This document shows, one piece after another, positions 42,598 through 50,155 of a stretch of 64,000 bases of DNA (positions are counted from its first letter, which is position 1; each line of letters opens with the position of its first letter). This DNA comes from JBHHZJ01 sp046758005 (GTDB lineage: Bacteria > Pseudomonadota > Alphaproteobacteria > Kiloniellales > J153). A program made the position numbers and the translations under genes. The DNA is taken from positions 46,626-110,625 of the forward strand of contig JBHHZJ010000001.1 of assembly GCA_046758005.1 (NCBI GenBank). Direction: 5' to 3'. The notes below the pieces were generated by a model that did not search any database, was not told where the DNA came from, and worked only from the letters and a program-made list of their open reading frames with translations.

Positions 42598-43644
42598 ATG
42601 AGTTTAATGCACAGGACGTTCCTCGCAGCGACCACCGTAGCCGGGGCCCTCGGCTTGGCCCTTTCGCCCGCGGCCGCGCAAAAGATCATCAAGATCTCTC
42701 ACCTCAACCCGGCCGACCCCTTGCAGAGCCATTCGGGGACGATGACGACCGTGTTCAAGTCGCTCGTCGAGGCCGGCACCAACGGGGCGATCAAGGTCCA
42801 GCTTTTCCCCGACGGCCAGCTCGGCAAGGACAACGAGGTGATCCAGCAGGTGCGCGACGGCGTGATCCAGTCGTGCATCTCCTCGGCCGGCGGCGTGGCC
42901 CAGCATTACCCGCTGGTCGGCGTGTTCGACGTCCCCTTCGCGTTTCCCAACATCGCCGTCGCGCACGAAGTCATCGATCTGGGCAATCCGTTCGGGCAGA
43001 AGTTCGCCGCGGACATCGAGGCCAAGACCGGCCTCAAGGTCATCGGCCTGCTGGACAGCGGCGGTTTCTTCGCCCTGACCAACTCGAAGCGCCCGATCAC
43101 GAGCGTCGAGGACATGAAGGACCTGCGGATCCGCACCATGACCCTGCCGACGCACGAGGCCATCATCGCCTCGCTCGGCGGCAAGCCCACGCCCCTGCCG
43201 TGGCCGGAGGTTTACACTGCGCTGCAAACCGGCGTCGCCGACGGCCAGATGAACCCGGTCCCGATCATCGCCTTCGCCAAGTTCGACGAAGTGCAGGAAT
43301 ACTTGAGCCTGACGAACCACATCATCACGCCCTACGTGTGGTTCATGAACAAGGAATTCTACGACGACCTGACGCCGGACGAACGCTACGTGGTCGACTA
43401 CGCGGCCCGCGCGGCGGTCGACGCCGGACGCGGCATCTCGCGCCTGATCGAGGCCTCCGACCGCGGCCTGCCGCACCTGGCCAAGAAGATGAAGATCAAC
43501 GCCGTGTCCTCGGCCGAACTGAAGAAGTTCGCCGACGCCGCCCAGCCGGCGGTCAAGCAGCTGATCGCGGACAAGTTCGGGCAGCAAGGCGTCGACATGC
43601 TGAACGCCATGATGGCGGAGATCAAGAAGGCGTCCGCCAAGTAA
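42598..43644 (+). CDS. dctP: TRAP transporter solute-binding protein (DctP)
   Basis: 348 residues with a signal peptide (FLAATTVAGALGLALSPAAAQ). The DctP fold is recognisable from KISHLNPADPLQSHSG, DGQLGKDNEVIQQVRDG, the ligand-carboxylate Arg in DLRIRTMTLPTHEAIIASLG and LPWPEVYTALQTGVADGQMNP. A carboxylate or similar small acid is the usual ligand; the Arg is in place, but the ligand itself cannot be named. GGGGAG lies eight bases before the ATG. The 40 bases before it are AT-rich, so an extra promoter for abundant DctP is possible. The order Q-M-P differs from the common P-Q-M. Confidence 0.94.
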   Translation: MSLMHRTFLAATTVAGALGLALSPAAAQKIIKISHLNPADPLQSHSGTMTTVFKSLVEAGTNGAIKVQLFPDGQLGKDNEVIQQVRDGVIQSCISSAGGVAQHYPLVGVFDVPFAFPNIAVAHEVIDLGNPFGQKFAADIEAKTGLKVIGLLDSGGFFALTNSKRPITSVEDMKDLRIRTMTLPTHEAIIASLGGKPTPLPWPEVYTALQTGVADGQMNPVPIIAFAKFDEVQEYLSLTNHIITPYVWFMNKEFYDDLTPDERYVVDYAARAAVDAGRGISRLIEASDRGLPHLAKKMKINAVSSAELKKFADAAQPAVKQLIADKFGQQGVDMLNAMMAEIKKASAK

Positions 43645-43803
43645 ACGTCGGCGCCCGCGCGCCTGCCCGGCGCCGCGCCAGGTTCCGGTCAGGGACTCAA
43701 GGGACCTCGGGCGGACGCATGGGCCCTTCGGGGGTCGCGCACGGCGGCGGTCCGGATTACCGGTCCCGGGCTTGGACCGCCCGGCCCCGGCCAAGCCGTT
43801 CGT

Positions 43804-44304
43804 TCACTGGCCCTGGGTCTGGATGTGCTGGGCCAATTCGACGCTCGGCCGGCCGTCGGTCAGGAGCGCGTGTTCGTTCTGGTACTTGCGGATGGCGCTC
43901 GCCGTCTTCGGCCCCATGAGGCCGTCGACCGGGCCGGGGTCGTAGCCCGCCTCGATCAGGCCGGTCTGAATCCGGGCGATGAGATCCCGGTCCGGCGCGA
44001 CGCTGTACGATGCCGGGGTGGCGGTGAGCTTCTGCGGGGCCTGCGCGCGGCTCTCGCTCCCGGTGCGGCGCCAGAACGGGTCGCCAAGGTTGAGCTTGTT
44101 CTCGTCAGTGAGCACGCCGGTCAAGGCGCCGGCCACCGCGCCGAGGGCCGCGCCCTCCACGACGGTCAGCCCGGTGATCGCGCCCAGAACCGCACCGCCG
44201 GCCGCGCCGATACCGGCGCCGCTGACCGTGCGGTCTTCCGGCGTCGTGCCGCAGGCGGCGAGGACGAGCGCCGAAGCGAATGCGACAGAGCCGAAGCGAA
44301 CCAT
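43804..44304 (-). CDS. Glycine-zipper lipoprotein with peptidoglycan-binding domain
   Basis: 166 residues. Lipoprotein signal (FASALVLAACGTT, Cys18). A glycine zipper spans about 30-65 (GAGIGAAGGAVLGAIT, then GAALGAVAGALTGVL), as in small outer-membrane proteins that assemble in membranes. A PG_binding_1 domain closes the protein (ARIQTGLIEAGYDPGPVDG, GPKTASAIRKYQ). It likely bridges the outer membrane and cell wall without covalent linkage. AGGAGG precedes the ATG. No partner gene is next to it. Confidence 0.85.
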   Translation of the reverse strand: MVRFGSVAFASALVLAACGTTPEDRTVSGAGIGAAGGAVLGAITGLTVVEGAALGAVAGALTGVLTDENKLNLGDPFWRRTGSESRAQAPQKLTATPASYSVAPDRDLIARIQTGLIEAGYDPGPVDGLMGPKTASAIRKYQNEHALLTDGRPSVELAQHIQTQGQ

Positions 44305-44520
44305 TTGATCCTCCTCGTGTTCCCGGCCGAGCGACGTGGGACGGCTGCGCCATGCCGTGGCGCGCCTCGAATCCCTCGGCGTGCGTCCCGCCCGCGGCGA
44401 TCTCGCCGTCCCGTCGAGGCGACCCGCGCAAAACGCCCAATAATATAAAATCTTACGCGCAATCGACCAACCCGTCCACCAGGGGCATTTTTGTGGCACG
44501 GGCCGCGAGCGCGATTCGTC

Positions 44521-45954
44521 CTATGTTTGCGCGCCGGCGAAGACCTTGCCGGTGATCGCCGCGCACAGCCGCTCCGCCTCGGGGCCGAGCGGGCGCCGCG
44601 CGCTGACCGGCGCAAAGACGCCGCGCACGAGCTCGACCAGCGGCTGCAGGCGCGGCGGCGCGGTGCGCCCGGTTACGTAGAACGCCTGGCTCGCGGTCGC
44701 GGCGAGGATCGCCAGGTTCGCGTCCAGGCAGCGGCCGGCCTCGGCCTCCTTGCGCCAACTGAGGAACGTCGGCACCGCCACATCGTTCTGGCCGAAGGCC
44801 CCGCCCTCGCTGCCCGGCAGGAAGCTGCGCTGCGCCGCGTGGCGCGCCTGTTCGGCGTAGCCCGCCGCGGTGAAGCCGAGGCACCCGAGGTAGCCGTCGT
44901 TCTCCATCAACTGATGCGGCAGATGCGAGATCTTGCCGTCCAGCATCTTGGTCACGTGCCGGTCGCACAGCAGCGCCAGGTCGGCCCAGCACGCGGCGAG
45001 GTCATCGAGCGCCGGATAGGCCTTGGCGTTGTGATAGCCGCCGTTGGACAGCACGCGGCCGCGCGGATGTTCCGGGTCCGGCGGGAGAAAGACCGGGTTG
45101 TCGGACACCGCGCGCAGGCTGGTCTCGGCCACCTCCTCGGCCGCGCAGAGCGTGCGCCGGGCCTGGCCCAGAACGCGCGGCAGGATGCGCCAACTCACCG
45201 GCGCCTGGTAGGCGCGCCGCTCGGCCCCCGCGCCGGCGAGCCAGGCGCGCAACTCGCGCAGCACGGCCGCCTCGTGCGGGTCCTCCCAGATCCCGTCCAG
45301 CGCCGCGTCGTAGGCCTCGAGCGGCGCCTTGAAGGCCTCAATCGACAGGGCGAAAACCTCGACCGCGAGGCTCAAGCGGGCGCGGGCGGCCAGCGCCGCG
45401 TCGGCCGTCAGCGCCGCCGCGCAGGGGCTGCCATTGACCAGTGCCAGGCTGTCCTTCTCAGCCAGCTGGAAGCGCTCGGCGAGCGGCGTCAGCAGGTGCG
45501 ACAGGGCCAGGATCTCCCCGGGGCAACCGTTGCCGAGCGCCGGCGCCGGCGGCAGCCGGCCGCCGCCGAGCAGGCCCGCCACCGCCTCGGCCAACGCCGG
45601 CGTGATCGCGGCATGCCCCTCGACGAAGTTGGCCAGGCGCGCGAACACGATGCCGCGGGCCACGCGCTCCGGCAGCGGCTCGCCGAAGCTTGCCATCGCG
45701 GCATGGGTCGGACGCCGGGCGTGCAGCTTTCGTTCCTCGCCCGTATAGCGCAGGTGCGCGAGCTGGCCGTAGCCCGAGGTTACGCCGTAAACCACGATCT
45801 CCTCGTCGGAATCGATCAGCGCCAGGAAGGCCTCGCGGCAGGCCGCCATGCGGGTCCGCGCCTCCTCGGAGAAGCGCACGTCTTCGCCCTGCCAGGCGAC
45901 CCGGTAGAAGGCATCGAGCGTGATGTCGGCGCGACGGCGCAGGACGACGGTCAT
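44521..45954 (-). CDS. Histidine/aromatic-ammonia-lyase homologue lacking the MIO triad
   Basis: 477 residues in the HAL/PAL fold. Conserved parts: VVYGVTSGYG with the catalytic-loop Tyr56, the LALVNGSPCAAAL block equivalent to the HAL ALLNGT stretch, VSDNPVFL, and SNGGYHNA. The segment where Ala-Ser-Gly cyclises to the MIO electrophile reads G143-C144-P145-G146 (LGNGCPGEILALSHL). Alignment on both sides is ungapped, so no MIO can form by the known route. Either the enzyme uses other chemistry or has lost lyase activity. No hutU, hutI or hutG is nearby, arguing against histidine catabolism. AGGAG sits eight bases before the ATG. Confidence 0.8.
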   Translation of the reverse strand: MTVVLRRRADITLDAFYRVAWQGEDVRFSEEARTRMAACREAFLALIDSDEEIVVYGVTSGYGQLAHLRYTGEERKLHARRPTHAAMASFGEPLPERVARGIVFARLANFVEGHAAITPALAEAVAGLLGGGRLPPAPALGNGCPGEILALSHLLTPLAERFQLAEKDSLALVNGSPCAAALTADAALAARARLSLAVEVFALSIEAFKAPLEAYDAALDGIWEDPHEAAVLRELRAWLAGAGAERRAYQAPVSWRILPRVLGQARRTLCAAEEVAETSLRAVSDNPVFLPPDPEHPRGRVLSNGGYHNAKAYPALDDLAACWADLALLCDRHVTKMLDGKISHLPHQLMENDGYLGCLGFTAAGYAEQARHAAQRSFLPGSEGGAFGQNDVAVPTFLSWRKEAEAGRCLDANLAILAATASQAFYVTGRTAPPRLQPLVELVRGVFAPVSARRPLGPEAERLCAAITGKVFAGAQT

Positions 45955-46087
45955 GGGCGGACTCCTTGGCGACGGACGACGGCGGATCTTCCGCCGACGG
46001 CGACCGAGGAGGCAAAGTTACAGACCGCGCGCGGAATGGGTAAAGCGCCGAACGCTGGCCAGCGGCCACGATCTCGGCTGGACCGGA

Positions 46088-46555
46088 CTAGCCGAGCTGT
46101 CCCGGTTGGCTGGCGGGAGCGAAAAACACCCCCGCGAGCATCATGTCCACCCGCTTGCCGTCGCTGGAAAGCGGAAGCAGCAGGCGGTGGCTCCACCAAT
46201 GCTCCTTGCCGAAGATCTTCAGGTCGCCCTCGCGATAGCGCGGCTCGGCGTGCCGGACGACTTCGGCATATTGCCGGATCGCGGGAGAGGTCTCCAGCTT
46301 CTCGCGCAGAGTGGAAATGGAGACGCCCTTCAAGGACCGGCCGTGCACCTCCTCGATGCGGGAGCCGGCCAAGACGATCTCGAAATCCTCGGCATCGCCG
46401 ATGACCCTCACCAGCGCGACGTTCCTCAAGAGCCCGGGAATCTCGACCGGGTCGATGTCGGCCCTGGCCGGCAGACGATCGCCCCGCTTCTTGCTCTCCC
46501 AATAGTTGTAAAGATCCCGCAGCCTGGGATCCTTGATGTCGACCGGATCGAACAT
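46088..46555 (-). CDS. PAS_5-type single-domain protein
   Basis: 155 residues. One PAS-like domain fills the protein: DPRLRDLYNYWESKKRGDRL, PALRADIDP-type linker (ARADIDPVEIPGLLRNVAL), a beta-rich core with VLAGSRIEEVHGRSLKGVSI, and the closing strand RVDMMLAGVFF. This is the short PAS family frequent in Rhodospirillales, usually without an output domain; a role as sensor or adaptor is assumed. The ATG at 46555 is preferred over one 99 bases upstream because that extension runs through AT-rich promoter-like DNA. It is 133 bases upstream of the HAL homologue on the same strand. Confidence 0.75.
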   Translation of the reverse strand: MFDPVDIKDPRLRDLYNYWESKKRGDRLPARADIDPVEIPGLLRNVALVRVIGDAEDFEIVLAGSRIEEVHGRSLKGVSISTLREKLETSPAIRQYAEVVRHAEPRYREGDLKIFGKEHWWSHRLLLPLSSDGKRVDMMLAGVFFAPASQPGQLG

Positions 46556-46579
46556 GCCCCCGCCGGGCTCCCCAAATAT

Positions 46580-46630
46580 GTTCTTATTATTACATTTTAT
46601 GAAATCATTATGCGTGCGGTGGCTGTGGAC
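46580..46630 (-). promoter_or_regulatory. AT-rich promoter region upstream of the PAS gene
   Basis: A stretch with runs such as ATAATAAGAACATA and ATGATTTCATAAAA (read on the minus strand) stands out in a window that is otherwise very GC-rich. It lies 25-75 bases upstream of the PAS start. It probably carries the -10/-35 of that gene; the exact hexamers are ambiguous. Confidence 0.4.
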
Positions 46631-46792
46631 TGTCCATGAAAACCGTTGCGACATGCATGTCTCGCCAATCCAAGCGGCCGCACGCCCGGATTTGCGTCGT
46701 GCCCGAGATCCTGGGGAGGAGTGCAGGTTCTCGTTGTCGCCCTGCAGCCGCAGGGGCGCCGGTCGGAGGGCATCCGTCCGCGCACCACGTGG

Positions 46793-47728
46793 CTAGGCGT
46801 TCAAGCCGGCACCCTGTCCGACCGCGTCCAGATGGCGGCCGAAGTCCTCGCGCCCCATCAGCGCCTTGCAGCGTTCGAAGCGGTTAACGGAATACGCCCA
46901 GAAGTCGTCGGCCGGGTTCTTGTTGGCGAATTGAATGAGCCCCCAAAGCGTCCACAGGAGGTCGCACATGGCTTTGTAGATCACCATGCGCCCGAAGACG
47001 GCCGGCGCCGGCCGGCCTCCGCAGTACGCCTCCATCATTTCCTGGTCCTCGTCCTCGCCGAAGGCGGCCTCCACGGAGACGTCGCCCAAATCCCAGATCG
47101 GGTCGTTCATCCCGGAGTACTCCCAGTCGACGACCCACATACGTTCGCCGTCGTCCAAAAAGTTCTCGGCCAACGGGTCGCAGTGGCACGGCGCCAACGG
47201 AATCGGGTTGGCGGCCAGCAATCCGCGCACGGCCTCGGCCTCCTTGACCACGTCGCGGTAGCCGTCGGGCAACGGCGCCTCCGTCTTGGCCAGCACGCCC
47301 AGGTAGTCGTCGATCATGTCGAACAGCTCGAAGCGGAACTTGAAGGGTTTACCGCAGGTGTGCATGCGCTTGAGCACGGCCGCGGCGCGCGCAGGCGCGC
47401 CCGGCCGGCTCTTGAACAGCTCCGGGCTCATGGTTGCGCAGCCGTCGAGGTAGCGCGTCAGCATCAGGCCGTCGGCCCGGTCGAAGAACAGCAGCTCGGC
47501 GCTGACCCCCGCTTCGGCCGCGATGCGCGCGTTGTGCGCCTCGACCTCGCGGTCGATGTAGGTCTCGGTCCCCTCGCCCGGAATGCGCAGGACGTAGCGC
47601 GCGCCGCCCACTTCGACCTTGTAGACCAGGTTGGTCAAGCCGCCGAGCCGCTGGCAGGCGATGCGCTCGCGCGGCTCGCCTTCGAACAGCGGAATCCGGT
47701 CCAGCGCCGAGAGAACGTTGTCGTCCAT
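46793..47728 (-). CDS. Choline-kinase/aminoglycoside-phosphotransferase-like protein (second copy)
   Basis: 311 residues. Protein-kinase-like fold of the choline/ethanolamine kinase branch: Gly-rich LGGLTNLVYKV, lysine strand YVLRIPG, the Brenner loop H182-x-D184-x4-N189 (HCDPLAENFL), and metal-binding D201 (VVDWEYSGMNDP). YSGMNDPIWDLGD is the choline-kinase-type continuation. It would phosphorylate a small alcohol, probably amine-bearing. It is last in the seven-gene operon, 18 bases after the second flavoenzyme, with GGGAGG before the ATG. It is a paralogue of the copy at 52606-53511 but clearly diverged. Substrate unproven. Confidence 0.82.
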   Translation of the reverse strand: MDDNVLSALDRIPLFEGEPRERIACQRLGGLTNLVYKVEVGGARYVLRIPGEGTETYIDREVEAHNARIAAEAGVSAELLFFDRADGLMLTRYLDGCATMSPELFKSRPGAPARAAAVLKRMHTCGKPFKFRFELFDMIDDYLGVLAKTEAPLPDGYRDVVKEAEAVRGLLAANPIPLAPCHCDPLAENFLDDGERMWVVDWEYSGMNDPIWDLGDVSVEAAFGEDEDQEMMEAYCGGRPAPAVFGRMVIYKAMCDLLWTLWGLIQFANKNPADDFWAYSVNRFERCKALMGREDFGRHLDAVGQGAGLNA

Positions 47729-47746
47729 CGAGCCCTCCCCGTCTTC

Positions 47747-50155
47747 TCAAGCCAGGATCCGCGCGCGGTTCGCATCGTAGAGCGCGCGCGCGTGGCGCCG
47801 GGCCGGGACCGCCTCGCAGAACACCTCGACCTCGTAGTTCTCGTGCCCCGCCTCCTCGGCGGGGATGTAGCCGAAGACGATGGTCTTGCCCACGGTGGTG
47901 CCGTAGTTGCCGCTGGTCGTAACGCCCAGCACCTTGCCGCCGCGCAGGATCGCCTCGCCGCCGAACGCGGGCACCGGTCGTTCCAGCGTGAGACAGCACA
48001 ACTTCTGCTTCGGCCCTTCCGCCTTGATCCGGGCCAGCGCGCCGCGCCCCAGGAAATCGCCCTTGTCCAGCCTGACGCAGAACCCCAGGCCCGCCTCGTA
48101 GGGGTTCGTGTCCGGCGTGATGTCCGCGCCCCAGTAGAGATAGCCCTTCTCCATGCGCAGGGAGTCGATCGCCCGGTAGCCGACGTTGGCCGCGTCGAAC
48201 TCTCGGCCGGCCCGCCACAGAAGCTCGTAGACGTGGGCCGCATACTCGCTCGGCACATGCAGCTCCCAACCAAGCTCGCCGACGTAGGTCAGGCGAAGCG
48301 CGAGCGCAGGCGCGTAACCGATGCGCAAGCTCCGCGCCTGCATGAAGGGCAAGCCCGCGTTGCTCACGTCGCCGTCGGCGACCCTTTCCAGGAGGGCGCG
48401 CGAGCGCGGGCCGCACACGTTGATCACGGCGTTCGACGAGGTCACGTCGCGCAAGACCACAGAGCCGTCGCGCGGCATGTGTGATTCGATCCAGTTCGCG
48501 TCGCGCACCGCAAAGCCGCTGCCGGTCACGACATAGAAGCGGTCCTCCGCCAAGCGCGTCACGGTCAGGTCGGCCTCGATGCCGCCGCGCGCGTTGCAAA
48601 GCTGGGTGTAGGTCACGGCGCCCGGCGGCTTGTCCAGGTCGTTGGCCGCCAGCCACTGCAAGAAGCGACAGGCGCCCGGCCCGGAGACTTCGAACTTGGC
48701 GAAGGAGCTTTGGTCGATCAGCGCCACGCGCTCGCGCACCGCCCGGTGCTCGTTGGCGACGTGCTCGAGCCAGTTGGGGCGCTCGAACGACGGCCGGTCG
48801 ACCGGCTCGACACCGGCGGGCGCGAACCAGTTAGGCCGCTCCCAGCCGAACTTGGATCCGAACACCGCGCCGCGCTCTTTCAGGATCGGATAGAGCGGCG
48901 AGCGCCGCCCGCCACGGGCCGAGCGCATCTCCTCGACCGGCCAATGGATGCTGTAATAGCGCCCGTAGCTCTCGACCGCGCGCTCGTGCAGGACGCGCTT
49001 GCCCGCGTGATGCGGACCGAAGCGGCGGATGTCGAAGGCCCAGAGATCCATGCCCGGATCGCCCTCCACGATCCATTGCGCCATCGCCCGCCCCGCCCCG
49101 CCGCACGCCGCGATGCCGGCGGTGAAGCCGCAGGCGACGAAGAAGTTGTCGAGTTCCGGCGCCGGGCCCATGACCGGCTCGCCGTCCGGCGAGACCGGGA
49201 TCGGGCCGTTGATCAGATCCCGGATGCCGACCTCGCCCAGGATGGGGATACGTTCGGCGGCCTGTGTCGCGATCGGTTCGAAGCGGTCGAAGTTCGATGC
49301 CAACAGCTCCCGCTCGAAGTCCGGCGGGATGCCGTCTTCCCCGAAGGGCGGCGGATTGTGCTCCCAGCCGCCGAGCGCGACGCCGCCGACCTCGGGCTTC
49401 AGGTAAAAGGTCTTGTCGGGGTCGCGCAGGGTCGGCATGTCCGCCGGGGCGTCGATCACCTTCTCGGTCACCAGATACTGGTGCTCGACCGCCGCCGCGG
49501 GGACCCGGACGCCGGCGAGCGCCCCGATGTCCCGGGCCCACATGCCGGCTGCGTTGACCACGACCTCGGCGCGGATGGCGCCGTGGTCGGTGGCCACTTT
49601 GCCGACCCGTCGGTCCTTCACGGTGAACCCGGTCACGCGCACGCCTTCGAGAAACCGGACTCCGCCCTGGCGCGCGCCCTTCGCCAGCGCCTGGGTGAGG
49701 CTGCTCGGGTCGATGTAGCCGTCGGTCGGGATGTAGGCGGCGCCGACCACGCCCCCGGTGGTCATGAGCGGGAAGAGCTCGAGGGCCTCCTTGGGCGACA
49801 GCAGGTGCAGTTCGAAGCCGAAGCTGCGCGCCGTGGTCGCCGTGCGCTTGATCTCCCGCCAGCGTTCCTGCGACGAGGCCAAGCGCAGGGAGCCGACCGG
49901 CTTCCAGTCGGTCGCCTGCCCGGTCTCCGCTTCGAGCTCTCCGTAGAGCCGCACGCTGTCCTGCAGCATGCGGGTCAGGTTGCGCTTGCTGCGAAGCTGG
50001 CCGACCAGCCCCGCGGCGTGCCACGTGGCGCCGTGGGTCAGGCCGCTCTTCTCCAGCACGACCACGTCGCGCTTGCCAAGCTTGGCCAAGTGATAGGCGA
50101 TGGAGCAGCCGATCGCGCCGCCGCCGATGACCACGATCTCCGCGCCGTCGATCAC
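47747..50155 (-). CDS. Dimethylglycine/sarcosine-dehydrogenase-type flavoenzyme (copy 2)
   Basis: 802 residues. N-terminal FAD amine-oxidase domain: VVIGGGAIGCSIAYHLAKLG, then THGATWHAAGLVGQ, where the His matches the one carrying covalent FAD in dimethylglycine dehydrogenase. RFGPHHAGKRVL follows the oxidase domain. The C-terminal half (from about 430) is an aminomethyltransferase (GcvT-like) folate domain: VALIDQSSFAKFEVSGPGA, YVGELGWELHVPSEY, and EAGLGFCVRLDKGDFLGR. Such enzymes oxidise N-methyl groups and pass the one-carbon unit to tetrahydrofolate. GTG start overlaps the stop of copy 1 (GTGA). The two copies differ enough to have different substrates, for example a dimethyl and a monomethyl amine. 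Confidence 0.85.
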   Translation of the reverse strand: MIDGAEIVVIGGGAIGCSIAYHLAKLGKRDVVVLEKSGLTHGATWHAAGLVGQLRSKRNLTRMLQDSVRLYGELEAETGQATDWKPVGSLRLASSQERWREIKRTATTARSFGFELHLLSPKEALELFPLMTTGGVVGAAYIPTDGYIDPSSLTQALAKGARQGGVRFLEGVRVTGFTVKDRRVGKVATDHGAIRAEVVVNAAGMWARDIGALAGVRVPAAAVEHQYLVTEKVIDAPADMPTLRDPDKTFYLKPEVGGVALGGWEHNPPPFGEDGIPPDFERELLASNFDRFEPIATQAAERIPILGEVGIRDLINGPIPVSPDGEPVMGPAPELDNFFVACGFTAGIAACGGAGRAMAQWIVEGDPGMDLWAFDIRRFGPHHAGKRVLHERAVESYGRYYSIHWPVEEMRSARGGRRSPLYPILKERGAVFGSKFGWERPNWFAPAGVEPVDRPSFERPNWLEHVANEHRAVRERVALIDQSSFAKFEVSGPGACRFLQWLAANDLDKPPGAVTYTQLCNARGGIEADLTVTRLAEDRFYVVTGSGFAVRDANWIESHMPRDGSVVLRDVTSSNAVINVCGPRSRALLERVADGDVSNAGLPFMQARSLRIGYAPALALRLTYVGELGWELHVPSEYAAHVYELLWRAGREFDAANVGYRAIDSLRMEKGYLYWGADITPDTNPYEAGLGFCVRLDKGDFLGRGALARIKAEGPKQKLCCLTLERPVPAFGGEAILRGGKVLGVTTSGNYGTTVGKTIVFGYIPAEEAGHENYEVEVFCEAVPARRHARALYDANRARILA

